In this document: piece by piece, positions 7,210-15,299 of the stretch
How the letters are laid out: every line of letters starts with the position of its first letter
Numbering within the stretch: position 1 is the first letter of the stretch
NCBI GenBank assembly: GCA_937919435.1
Contig: CALFRR010000222.1
Span: forward strand, 1-26,491
Direction of reading: 5' to 3'
Length of the DNA: 26,491 nucleotides
DNA from: an uncultured Alphaproteobacteria bacterium
Lineage (GTDB): Bacteria > Pseudomonadota > Alphaproteobacteria > Rhizobiales > Ancalomicrobiaceae
Program-made: the position numbers and the translations under genes
Notes under the pieces: generated by a model
The model's database searches: none
The model's input: the letters and a program-made list of their open reading frames with translations, nothing else
Told to the model about the DNA's origin: nothing

Positions 7210-8748
7210 ATGTCCACGGGATGGACGAAGGGCTGGAGGGCGGCGGCGCTGGCCGCGGTCTTCCTCGCCGGTGGCCTCACCGCGGCCGACGCGGCCGACC
7301 CGAAACGCGGCGGCGTCGCCAAGATCGCAGTGGCGGTCATCCCCGGGGCGCTCGATCCGATGTGGGGCGATGCCCCGACCAGTGATCGCGCGGCCTACAA
7401 TCTCCTCTTCGAAACCCTCCTGGTGATCACCAAGGACGGGTTCCAGCCGAAGCTCGCCACCAAGTGGGTGCTCGGCGAGGACAAGCAGACGATCACCTTC
7501 ACGCTCCGCAAGGGCGTGAAGTTCCACGACGGAACGCCGTTCGACGCCAAGGCGGTCAAATACAACCTCGACCGGACGCGCAGCGGCAAGGCGTTCAACT
7601 CGTCGAGCCTCGCCTCGATCGCCTCGGTCGAGGTGATCGACGACCAGACCGTGGCGGTGAAGCTCTCCGGTCCGTCCGGCGCGATCCTGTCGTCGCTCGG
7701 CTCCGAATCCGGGATGATGGTGTCGCCGAAGGCGGCCGAGGAACTCGGCGAGAAACTGAAGCGCAACCCGGTCGGCACCGGCCCGTTCCGCTTCAAGAGC
7801 TGGGACGCCGACACGATCACCGTCGAACGCTTCCCCGACTACTGGGAGAAGGGCGTCGACGGCAAGCCGCTGCCCTATCTCGACGGCGTCGTGCTGCGGC
7901 TGATCGCCAATGCCGCGGTGAAGATCGTCGAGGTCCAGTCGGGCAACGTCGACCTGACCGACGCGATCCAGACCCGCGAGTTCGACAAGATCGAGCGGGA
8001 TCCGAACCTGATCCTGGTCGACAATCCGCAGTACATCCACCAGTGGGTGGCCTTCAACGTCGCCCAGCCGCCGTTCGACAACAAGGACCTGCGCCTCGCG
8101 GTCGAATGGGGCCTGAACCGCGACGCCATGGCGAAGATCGTCGCCGGCAAGTACGGGCTGGTCACGCCGACGCTGATCCCGCCGCAGTGGTGGATCTACG
8201 ACGACAAGCTGCCCGGCTACGGCTTCGACCCCGACAAGGCGCGCGACCACCTGAAGAAGTCCGGCTTCACCGGCAAGGTGTCGATGGCGGTGATCAAGCG
8301 CGATCCCGACACCCAGGTCGCCCAGATCATCCAGTCCCAGATGAAGGCGATCGGCCTCGCCGTCGACATCGAGGTGATGGAACGCCAGGCGTGGATGGAC
8401 CTCGTCGTGAAGAAGAAGGCCCACGACATGGCGATGCTCCGGGTCAACGTGCCGCGGCTCGATCCCGACCACCTGTTCGGCACCACCTTCGGGCGTGACG
8501 CCGGCGCCAACTGGTCGGGCGTCAAGGACGAGGCGCTGTTCGAAGCGGTCGACAAGGGGCTGCTCTCCTACGAGCCGGCGGAACGCAAACCGTTCTACGT
8601 CGCCGCCCAGAAGAACCTGCTCGACAACGCCTACTACGCCTTCCTGTTCCATCGCGCCGAGCGCGACGTCCAGGCCAAGCGTCTCGAAGACGTCGAGTAC
8701 GAACCGGTCGGTCCCTTCATCATGACCCGCGCCTGGTTCTCGAAGTGA
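7210..8748 (+). CDS. ABC transporter solute-binding protein, family 5 (peptide/opine type)
   Basis: The 512 residues start with a Sec signal peptide: basic Trp/Lys/Arg head, hydrophobic AAALAAVFLAGGLTA, and probable cleavage after AADA (residue 28). The mature part follows the SBP family 5 pattern: GVKFHDGTPFDAKAVKYNL (about 99-117), the PVGTGPFRFKSWD segment (about 186-198), and RLAVEWGLNRDAMAKIV, all typical of DppA/OppA/GsiB relatives. No lipobox is seen, so it should be free in the periplasm. A ggagg sits 6-7 bases before the ATG. It is the first gene of the plus-strand operon, opposite the permeases, and is followed by a strong hairpin, the common arrangement for making more binding protein than downstream products. 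Ligand is not predictable from sequence alone. Confidence 0.93.
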   Translation: MSTGWTKGWRAAALAAVFLAGGLTAADAADPKRGGVAKIAVAVIPGALDPMWGDAPTSDRAAYNLLFETLLVITKDGFQPKLATKWVLGEDKQTITFTLRKGVKFHDGTPFDAKAVKYNLDRTRSGKAFNSSSLASIASVEVIDDQTVAVKLSGPSGAILSSLGSESGMMVSPKAAEELGEKLKRNPVGTGPFRFKSWDADTITVERFPDYWEKGVDGKPLPYLDGVVLRLIANAAVKIVEVQSGNVDLTDAIQTREFDKIERDPNLILVDNPQYIHQWVAFNVAQPPFDNKDLRLAVEWGLNRDAMAKIVAGKYGLVTPTLIPPQWWIYDDKLPGYGFDPDKARDHLKKSGFTGKVSMAVIKRDPDTQVAQIIQSQMKAIGLAVDIEVMERQAWMDLVVKKKAHDMAMLRVNVPRLDPDHLFGTTFGRDAGANWSGVKDEALFEAVDKGLLSYEPAERKPFYVAAQKNLLDNAYYAFLFHRAERDVQAKRLEDVEYEPVGPFIMTRAWFSK

Positions 8749-8754
8749 TCCCCC

Positions 8755-8781
8755 GCGCCGGGCGGTCACGCCGCCCGGCGC
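8755..8781 (+). terminator. Strong hairpin directly after the solute-binding protein gene
   Basis: The arms gcgccgggcgg (8755-8765) and ccgcccggcgc (8771-8781) form a perfect 11-base stem with loop TCACG, 6 bases after the stop codon. A pyrimidine-rich tract ending in CTTTCCC follows. It is probably a partial terminator or a 3' stabilising element separating binding-protein levels from the rest of the operon. Confidence 0.7.
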
Positions 8782-8833
8782 CCCTCCCCTTTCCCGTCCC
8801 TTTCGACGATCCCTGCGACAAAGGAACACCGCC

Positions 8834-9514
8834 GTGACCGACCGTACCCCCCCGATGGAAGAGATCAGCAACCGCTACAAGAAGTTCTACAGCGGTCTGA
8901 TCTTCGACATCATGGAGGAGATGGGGCTGCCGCATCAGGCACTCGCCACCGACATCCGGCCGCTGCGGCCCGACGTGGTGATCGCCGCCCCCGCCTTCAC
9001 CGTGCAGATGGTCAACGACCCGACCGGCGATCCCGACCTCCGGGAGAAGCGGATCCGGATGTTCAAGGAGATGACCTATCCCTGCATCGACATCCGCGAC
9101 GCCGGCTTCGACACCCGCGCCGCCCACTACGGCGAGATGAACGCCACGCTCGGCGCCAAGTTCGGCTGCGTCGGCGCGGTGATCGACGGCGGCACCCGCG
9201 ACAGCCGCCACATCAACGAACGCGGCTTCCCGGTGTTCGCCCGCTACCAGACGCCGGTCGAGGCGCTCGGGCGGTCGAGCTACTTCCGCTGGCAGGTGCC
9301 GATCACCATCCGCGGCGCGATCACCGCGACGGTGACGGTCAACCCGGGCGACTTCATCTTCGGCGACATCGACGGGCTGATCTCGATCCCGAAGGACGTG
9401 GTGCTCGACGTGCTCGACCGCTGCGAAGAGCTCTACGACCGCGAGAACCATGCCCGCGAAGAGTTCCGGGCCGGTGATCCGGAAGCCGTCTATCGGAAGT
9501 ACGGGCGGCTCTGA
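8834..9514 (+). CDS. RraA-family protein, copy 2 (divergent)
   Basis: The 226 residues start at a GTG with aaagga upstream. The RraA core is present: SGLIFDIMEEMG near 20-31, GEMNATLGAKFG (100-111) in place of the usual GENLxxxAxxxG, and DGGTRD (118-123) holding the R122-D123 pair. Unlike copy 1, the segment before the core contains a charged helix (about 65-80, DPDLREKRIRMFKEM) and PCIDIRDAG, and overall similarity to copy 1 is low by eye. Relatives act as 2-keto acid aldolases or decarboxylases, but many members have no known reaction. It is co-transcribed with the transporter and the SDR gene (3-base gap), so it probably serves the same pathway at a different step from copy 1. Confidence 0.82.
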   Translation: MTDRTPPMEEISNRYKKFYSGLIFDIMEEMGLPHQALATDIRPLRPDVVIAAPAFTVQMVNDPTGDPDLREKRIRMFKEMTYPCIDIRDAGFDTRAAHYGEMNATLGAKFGCVGAVIDGGTRDSRHINERGFPVFARYQTPVEALGRSSYFRWQVPITIRGAITATVTVNPGDFIFGDIDGLISIPKDVVLDVLDRCEELYDRENHAREEFRAGDPEAVYRKYGRL

Positions 9515-9517
9515 ACG

Positions 9518-10285
9518 ATGACCGGCGCGATCATCGACCTCACCGGCCGGCGAGCCCTGGTCACCGGCTCGAGCCGCGGCATCGGCCGGGCGCTCGCCCT
9601 CGGGCTCGCCCGGGCCGGCGCCGACGTCGCCGTCCATGCGGCGAGCCGGATCGATGCCGCCGAGGCGGTCGCCGACGAGATCCGCGGTCTCGGTCGGCGC
9701 AGCGCCGCCTTCCTCTGCGACCTCGGCCGGGCCGAGGCGATCGATCCGTTCGTCGATGCGGTCGAGGGGGTCTTCGGCGGGGTCGACATCCTGATCGCCA
9801 ACGCCTCGATGCAGATCCGCGCCCCCTGGCACGAGATCTCCCGGGACGCCTCCCTCGCGCAGACCGAGACCAATCTCCACTCCACCCTGCGCCTGTTCCA
9901 GCGGCTGATCCCGCCGATGCGGGCGCGGCGCTGGGGGCGGGTGCTGACCATCGGCAGCGTCCAGCAGTGGCAGCCGCATCCGATGATGGCGATCTACGCG
10001 GCGACCAAGACCGCGGTCGAATCGCTCGCCCGGTCGGTCGCCCGCGACGTCGCCGCCGACGGGGTCACGGTCAACAATCTCGCGCCCGGGGTGATCGCCA
10101 CCGACCGGACCGAGGGTGTCCTCGCCGATCCGGGCTATCGGGCGGCGGTGGTCGAACGGATCCCGGTCGGTTTCGTCGGCGAAGCGGAGGACTGCGTCGG
10201 TCTGGCGCTGGTCCTCGCCTCGGACGCCGGCCGCTACATCACGGGAACGAACATCCCGGTGGACGGAGGCCAGCATGTCGTCTGA
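9518..10285 (+). CDS. Short-chain dehydrogenase/reductase (classical SDR)
   Basis: The 255 residues have every classical SDR element: the cofactor motif TGSSRGIG (17-24), NAS at 95-97 (usually NAG), N119, catalytic S147 in IGSVQQW, Y160 and K164 in YAATK, and the PG motif near 190 (NNLAPGVIATD), ending in VDGGQ. Such enzymes oxidise or reduce hydroxyl groups with NAD(P). Relatives include gluconate 5-dehydrogenases, sugar dehydrogenases and FabG-like reductases. In this operon it may oxidise the imported sugar or uronate to a lactone, supplying the SMP-30-type lactonase, or oxidise a 2-keto-3-deoxy acid for the FAH-fold protein. The start is 3 bases after the RraA stop and the end overlaps the ATPase gene by 11 bases. 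Confidence 0.87.
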   Translation: MTGAIIDLTGRRALVTGSSRGIGRALALGLARAGADVAVHAASRIDAAEAVADEIRGLGRRSAAFLCDLGRAEAIDPFVDAVEGVFGGVDILIANASMQIRAPWHEISRDASLAQTETNLHSTLRLFQRLIPPMRARRWGRVLTIGSVQQWQPHPMMAIYAATKTAVESLARSVARDVAADGVTVNNLAPGVIATDRTEGVLADPGYRAAVVERIPVGFVGEAEDCVGLALVLASDAGRYITGTNIPVDGGQHVV

Positions 10286-11321
10286 TCCGGCCCCGAGGAC
10301 GGGTCCCGAACCTCTCCTCGACATCGAGAACCTGTCGATCGACTTCCGGATGCGGTCCGGCCCGGTGCATGCTGTGCGCGGCGTCTCGCTGTCGATCCGG
10401 CGGGGCGAGTCGGTGGCGCTGGTCGGCGAATCCGGCTGCGGCAAGTCGGTGACCAGCATGGCGGTGATGCGCCTGCTGCCGATGCCGCCGGCCGCCTACG
10501 CCGGCGGAGCGATCCGCCTCTCCACCCCGGAGGGCACCCTCGACGTGCTGAAGCTCTCGGACGGCGAGATGCGGCGGGTGCGCGGCCGCCACGTCGCGAT
10601 GATCTTCCAGGAACCGATGACCTCGCTCAATCCGGTGTTCACGGTCGGCGACCAGATCGCCGAATCGGTGCTGCTGCACGGCGCGCCGAACCGCAGGGCG
10701 GCGCTCGACCGGGCCTGCGAGATGCTCGATCTGGTCGGCATCCCGGAGCCCCGGCGGCGGCTCGACAACTATCCGCACGAGATGTCGGGCGGCATGCGGC
10801 AGCGGGTGATGATCGCCATGGCGCTGTCGTGCAATCCCGGTCTGGTGATCGCCGACGAGCCGACCACCGCCCTCGACGTCACCATCCAGGCGCAGATCCT
10901 CGATCTGATCGCCCGGCTCAGGCGCGAGCTCGGCATGGCCGTACTGTTCATCACCCACGACCTCGGGGTGGTCGCCGAGATCGCCGACCGGGTGGTGGTG
11001 ATGTACGCCGGCGAGGTGGTCGAGGACGCGGACACCGAAACCGTCCTGAACCGGGCGCGCCACCCCTACACCCGCGGCCTGCTGCGCTCGCTGCCGCGCA
11101 TCGACCTCGACCGCCGGGCGACGCGGCGACTGCCGACGATCGCCGGAACGGTGCCGGATGCACGGTCGCTGCCCTCCGGCTGCGTCTTCCATCCGCGCTG
11201 CGGCGACGCCCTCGCGGGTCTGTGCGACCGCGCCGCACCGACCCTCGAACGACGGGCCGACGGACGGCTGATCCGCTGCCTGCGCGCCGACGACCTCGAG
11301 CGGGGAGCGCGACCGGCATGA
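10275..11321 (+). CDS. ABC transporter ATP-binding protein, DppD/OppD type
   Basis: I chose the ATG at 10275, inside the last codons of the SDR gene, giving 348 residues; longer in-frame extensions only read the SDR gene out of frame. The protein has Walker A GESGCGKS (51-58), Q-loop Q112 in FQEPMTSLNP, signature SGGMRQR (171-177), Walker B LVIADEP with catalytic E195, D-loop, and switch His H228. The C-terminal peptide-transporter extension contains HPYTRGLLRSLP and four cysteines, C303, C309, C317 and C335, in the spacing known from DppD/OppD proteins, where they can hold an iron-sulfur cluster. It works as a pair with the next gene to power the importer. Confidence 0.93.
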   Translation: MSSDPAPRTGPEPLLDIENLSIDFRMRSGPVHAVRGVSLSIRRGESVALVGESGCGKSVTSMAVMRLLPMPPAAYAGGAIRLSTPEGTLDVLKLSDGEMRRVRGRHVAMIFQEPMTSLNPVFTVGDQIAESVLLHGAPNRRAALDRACEMLDLVGIPEPRRRLDNYPHEMSGGMRQRVMIAMALSCNPGLVIADEPTTALDVTIQAQILDLIARLRRELGMAVLFITHDLGVVAEIADRVVVMYAGEVVEDADTETVLNRARHPYTRGLLRSLPRIDLDRRATRRLPTIAGTVPDARSLPSGCVFHPRCGDALAGLCDRAAPTLERRADGRLIRCLRADDLERGARPA

Positions 11322-12343
11322 CCACGACGACACAGCCTCTGGTCCGGGTCGAACGGCTCCGGACATGGTTTCCGATCGGCGGCGGGGTGATGCAGAAGCC
11401 GCACGCCCACGTCAAGGCGGTCGACGACGTCTCCTTCGACATCCACCGCGGCGAGGTGCTCGGGGTGGTCGGCGAGTCCGGTTCGGGCAAGTCGACCCTC
11501 GGCCGGACCATCCTCGGGCTGATCCCGGCGACCGACGGCGAAGTCGCCTTCGACGGCATCGACGTCCGGCGGGCCACGACCGCCAGCCTCCGGGCGCTGC
11601 GGCGGCGGATGCAGATCGTCTTCCAGGATCCGTTCTCCTCGCTCAACCCGCGGCTCCGGGTCGGCAACGCGATCGAGGAGGCGCTGATCATCCACGGCCT
11701 GCACACCGGTCCGGCGGCTCGGCGTGCCCGGGTCGAGGAACTGCTCGGGCTGGTCGGGCTGCTGCCGCACCACGCCGACCGCTTCCCGCACGAGTTCTCC
11801 GGCGGCCAGCGTCAGCGGATCGGCATCGCCCGGACGCTGGCGGTCGAGCCCGACTTCATCGTCGCCGACGAGCCGGTCTCCGCCCTCGACGTCTCGGTCC
11901 AGGCGCAGGTGATCAACCTGTTGCAGGATCTGCGCGAACGCTTCGCGCTGACGATGATGTTCGTCGCCCACGATCTGGCGGTGGTCCGGATGATCTCCGA
12001 CCGGATCGCGGTGATGTACCTCGGCCACATCGTCGAGATCGCCGACACCGACGATCTCTTCGCCCATCCGGCCCACCCCTACACCGAAGCGCTGCTCTCG
12101 GCGGTGCCGGTGCCCGACCCGACCGCCCGGCGCGGCCGGATCATCCTCACCGGCGACGTGCCGAGTCCGATCGCGCCGCCGTCGGGTTGCGTCTTCCGCA
12201 GCCGTTGCCGGCACGCGACCGGAGCCTGCGCGGCGACCGCACCGGAGCTGGTGGAGGTCGCCCCCGGCCATCGGGTCGCCTGCCTGCTCCATGCCGCTCC
12301 GGCGGCTCCATCCGATACGAACTCGACGAGGATCCCCTCATGA
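11318..12343 (+). CDS. ABC transporter ATP-binding protein, DppF/OppF type
   Basis: The ATG at 11318 overlaps the preceding stop in an ATGA junction and gives 341 residues. Motifs are Walker A GESGSGKS (52-59), Q103 in FQDPFSSLNPR, signature SGGQRQR (161-167), Walker B FIVADEP, and H218. The early insert with the FPIGGG motif, and the HPYTEALLSAVP segment, are typical DppF features. A cysteine quartet, C291, C297, C304 and C322, is again present in the C-terminal extension. The stop overlaps the dehydratase start by another ATGA. Translational coupling of both ATPases and the dehydratase is likely. Confidence 0.93.
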   Translation: MTTTTQPLVRVERLRTWFPIGGGVMQKPHAHVKAVDDVSFDIHRGEVLGVVGESGSGKSTLGRTILGLIPATDGEVAFDGIDVRRATTASLRALRRRMQIVFQDPFSSLNPRLRVGNAIEEALIIHGLHTGPAARRARVEELLGLVGLLPHHADRFPHEFSGGQRQRIGIARTLAVEPDFIVADEPVSALDVSVQAQVINLLQDLRERFALTMMFVAHDLAVVRMISDRIAVMYLGHIVEIADTDDLFAHPAHPYTEALLSAVPVPDPTARRGRIILTGDVPSPIAPPSGCVFRSRCRHATGACAATAPELVEVAPGHRVACLLHAAPAAPSDTNSTRIPS

Positions 12344-13530
12344 AGATCATCGACATGCGGACGCGCTGCGTCGCCATTCCGACCCGCGGCCAGTTGCGCC
12401 ACAACACCGGCGTCCATCCCGGCTACTTCATGCGGACGATCCTCGAACTGATCACCGACGAGGGGGTGATCGGGCTCGGCGAGGTCGGCGGCGGCGACCA
12501 GCGCGGGGCGCTGCAGAAGCTCAGGTCGCGGATCGTCGGGCTCGACCCGTTCCACCTCGAACTGATCAAGATGAAGGTGCTGCGCTCGGTCTACTACGTC
12601 TCCAACGCCCGCCTCTACGCGGCGATCGAGATGGCCTGCCTCGACATCCAGGGCAAGGTGCTGGGCCGGCCGCTGTCCGACCTGCTCGGCGGCGCGATGC
12701 GCGACCGGGTGCCGTTCATCGCCTATCTGTTCTGGCGCTACGACCGGCCGGGCGGCGGCGACGACACCCGGGCCGAGGACATGGCCGACCACTGCGTCGA
12801 ACTCGCCGAGACCCTCGGGGTCGGCTCGATGAAGCTGAAGGCCGGGGTGCTCGAGCCGGAGGAGGAGGTCCGGGTGCTGGAGCTCTGCCGCAAACGGCTC
12901 GGCGACGGTTTCGGCCTCCGGATCGATCCGAACGGCGTGTGGTCGGTGACCACCGCGGTGCGGATGGGTCAGCGGATGGAGAGCCTCGCCATCGAATATT
13001 TCGAGGATCCGTCGTGGGGGCTCGAGGGCAACACCGCGGTGCGCTCGCGGATCCGCATCCCGATCGCCTCCAACATGTATCCGGCGAAGTTCGACGATCT
13101 CGGCCCGGCGATCCGGCTCGGCACGGTCGACGTGGTGCTGACCGACATCCACTATTGGGAAGGCCCGCGCGGGGTGAAGGATCTCGCCGCGATCTGCCGG
13201 ACCTTCGGCCTCGACGTCGCCATGCATTCGGGGGTCGAATTCGGCATCGAGCTCGCCGCGATGCTGCACACCGCCTCGACCATCCCGCAGATGCGCTTCG
13301 CCGGCGACGCCCACTACCACTATCTGACCGACGACATCATCGTCGGCGGGCCGATGCGCTACGAGAACGGCTGCATCCGGGTGCCCACCGGCCCCGGCCT
13401 CGGGGTCGAGCTGGACGAGGACAAGATGGCCAAATACGAGCGCCACTACGAGGAGATGGGCGACTATTACGCCCGCTTCCACCGCGACCCGCGGCGTCCC
13501 GAGTGGTTCCCGGTGGTCGGCGCGTACTGA
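12340..13530 (+). CDS. Enolase-superfamily sugar-acid dehydratase, glucarate dehydratase-like
   Basis: The 396 residues belong to the mandelate racemase/muconate lactonising branch of the enolase superfamily. The N-terminal capping domain covers about 1-125 and the barrel follows. The K-x-K pair is K165/K167 in KLKAG. The metal ligands are D196 in IDPNG, E222 in FEDP and N245 in ASNMYP; an Asn as third ligand is the mark of the glucarate dehydratase subgroup. The D269 (TDIHYW) and H296 (AMHSG) dyad is also arranged as in that subgroup. Known relatives dehydrate D-glucarate/L-idarate to 5-keto-4-deoxyglucarate. It is roughly 50 residues shorter than E. coli GudD, so a different acid sugar is possible. 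It is the last gene of the operon, coupled to the ATPase by ATGA. Confidence 0.88.
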   Translation: MKIIDMRTRCVAIPTRGQLRHNTGVHPGYFMRTILELITDEGVIGLGEVGGGDQRGALQKLRSRIVGLDPFHLELIKMKVLRSVYYVSNARLYAAIEMACLDIQGKVLGRPLSDLLGGAMRDRVPFIAYLFWRYDRPGGGDDTRAEDMADHCVELAETLGVGSMKLKAGVLEPEEEVRVLELCRKRLGDGFGLRIDPNGVWSVTTAVRMGQRMESLAIEYFEDPSWGLEGNTAVRSRIRIPIASNMYPAKFDDLGPAIRLGTVDVVLTDIHYWEGPRGVKDLAAICRTFGLDVAMHSGVEFGIELAAMLHTASTIPQMRFAGDAHYHYLTDDIIVGGPMRYENGCIRVPTGPGLGVELDEDKMAKYERHYEEMGDYYARFHRDPRRPEWFPVVGAY

Positions 13531-13552
13531 CCACCGCCCGCCCACCGTCGAA

Positions 13553-13588
13553 CCGCGGCCCTCGATCCTCCCGGATTGGGGGCCGTGG
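13553..13588. terminator. Bidirectional terminator between convergent genes
   Basis: In the 81-base gap between the dehydratase stop (13530) and the cyclase stop (13612), the arm 13553-13568 pairs with 13573-13588. This is a 16-pair stem with three G-U wobbles on the plus strand and a TCCC loop. Position and strength suit shared termination for both strands, although there is no clear T-run. Confidence 0.7.
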
Positions 13589-13611
13589 CGTCTCGACACC
13601 GACGGCGGCGA

Positions 13612-15231
13612 TCAGGCGGCGCCGGACAGACCGAGCGGCCGGGCGGCTGCGGCGCCGAACAGGCCGGCGGTGTGGCCGCCCCAGACGACCACCCGGTCGC
13701 GGCCGGAGATCTTGGCGCGGTAGAGGGCGACGTCGGCGGCGCGGACCAGTTCGTCGAGCTCCAGGCCGGCGCCCGGCATCACCGCGATGCCCGCCGAAAA
13801 GGCCACCCTGAGCCCGGGAACCGAAGGAATCTCGGCCGCGCGCAGCCATGCCCGCCATTCGTCGCAACGCCGCTCCGCGGCCTCCGCCCCGGCGCCCCGG
13901 AGATAGACCAGGAACTCCTCACCGCCGAAGCGGAAGGCGATCTCGCCGACCTCGCAGCCGCCGCCGATCGCCTTCGCGACCAGTTCCAGCACTTCGTCGC
14001 CGGCATGGTGGCCGTGACGGTCGTTGACCACCTTGAAGTGGTCGAGATCCAGCAGCACCAGAGACGCGGCACGCCCGGCGGCACGGTCGGCGGCGAGCAG
14101 ATCGGGCAGGACGCGCTGGGCATGGCCGCGGTTGAAGAGACCGGTCAGGTGATCGTGGTCGGCCTGATGGCGCAGCTGCCGTTGCAGTTCGACGTTCTCG
14201 TCCAGCCGCTTCTGCAGTTCGCAACGCACCGCGAAACCGTCGGTGACGTCGCGCAGCACGACCAGCGACCCGCCGTCGGCCCGCCCGTCGAGACCGCGGC
14301 GGATCACCTGATAGCGCCGCCCGGTGGCGGCGACGGTGATCTCGAAATCGGTCGCCTGCGGCGGCGCGGATCCGAGCCAGCGGACCAGCTCGACCGGCCC
14401 GGCGACGAAACCGCCGACCGGTTCGGCGGCCATGCCCGGCAGTGCCCGTGCCGCCGAATTCAGCTCGAGGACGTGACCGGCTCGGTCGATGGCGATCACC
14501 GGATCGGGGATCGCCTCGAACAGCACGTCCCCGGCGATCGGCGCCACCGCGAAGAGCCGGCCGCGCCCGAACACGAAGCCGAGGATCAGGCCGGTGGCGA
14601 TGAAGCCGAAGGGTTCGGGGTCGACGCCGTAGATGGTGAAGCCGGTGGTCAGCGTCAGCGCATTGAAGATCCAAGGCAACGCCACCGCGACCAGGATGCC
14701 GGTGAACTGGCGGCGATGGAGGACCGGCCCACGCCGCGCGGCGAGCAGCGAGACGAACATGCCCGAGCACAGCGCCAGATAGTTGAACCCGATGATCGCC
14801 CAGAACAGCGCACCGTGGTTGTAGATCACCTTGGTCCCGTAAGATTCCTCGACGAAGTCGTAGGACGAATAGATGCCGTGGTGCTGACCGTTGGTCAGAG
14901 CCGCAATCATCACCGCGAAGGCGAAGACGGCGATCGCGACGAGGATCGTCGGGCTCTCCTTCGACCGACCGGAAGCATAGGCGTGGATGCTGACGCACCA
15001 GTAGAACGGCGCCGAAGTGTTGCCGAGCCAGGCGATCTGCGACGCGAGGATCTTGCCCTCGACGCTCGGCGAGAGGATCTGCGCCATGGTGGTCGCCACC
15101 CACCAACAGTTGCCGAGCAGCGCCAGACCGAAGGCCGTCCGCCCGGGAGCGCTGTCGCTGCGCCGAATCATTCGCACAGACCAGCCGGTCGCAGCGAGCG
15201 AGACGAGCAGCAGCAGGATGGCGATTTCCAC
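13612..15231 (-). CDS. Membrane diguanylate cyclase (7TM sensor - PAS - GGDEF)
   Basis: This is about 539 residues from a GTG with GGGAG six bases upstream. An ATG at 15282 would add 17 residues but has no clear ribosome-binding site, and a TATGAT hexamer (15270-15265) lies between the two starts. Seven hydrophobic segments fill residues 1-220, resembling the 7TM sensor domain of some histidine kinases. A PAS domain follows (about 237-330, IPDPVIAIDRAGHVLELN), then a short coiled linker and a GGDEF domain (about 360-525) with DHLTGLFNR, LDLDHFKVVNDRHGH and the active-site motif GGEEF near 435. It should make cyclic di-GMP from two GTP. The I-site RxxD upstream of GGEEF is replaced by EVGE, so product inhibition may be absent. 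No EAL domain is present. Confidence 0.9.
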   Translation of the reverse strand: MEIAILLLLVSLAATGWSVRMIRRSDSAPGRTAFGLALLGNCWWVATTMAQILSPSVEGKILASQIAWLGNTSAPFYWCVSIHAYASGRSKESPTILVAIAVFAFAVMIAALTNGQHHGIYSSYDFVEESYGTKVIYNHGALFWAIIGFNYLALCSGMFVSLLAARRGPVLHRRQFTGILVAVALPWIFNALTLTTGFTIYGVDPEPFGFIATGLILGFVFGRGRLFAVAPIAGDVLFEAIPDPVIAIDRAGHVLELNSAARALPGMAAEPVGGFVAGPVELVRWLGSAPPQATDFEITVAATGRRYQVIRRGLDGRADGGSLVVLRDVTDGFAVRCELQKRLDENVELQRQLRHQADHDHLTGLFNRGHAQRVLPDLLAADRAAGRAASLVLLDLDHFKVVNDRHGHHAGDEVLELVAKAIGGGCEVGEIAFRFGGEEFLVYLRGAGAEAAERRCDEWRAWLRAAEIPSVPGLRVAFSAGIAVMPGAGLELDELVRAADVALYRAKISGRDRVVVWGGHTAGLFGAAAARPLGLSGAA

Positions 15232-15299
15232 GGACGGCTCCCGTCGCTCGAGCGGCGATGGGCGATCATACGTTGAAGCCATTACGTAAAAATTGACAA

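Noticed and set aside
15293..15298. A perfect TTGACA hexamer on the plus strand
   Set aside because: No -10-like hexamer lies 15-19 bases downstream, and transcription would run antisense into the autotransporter; its T-rich complement fits better as a terminator tail.
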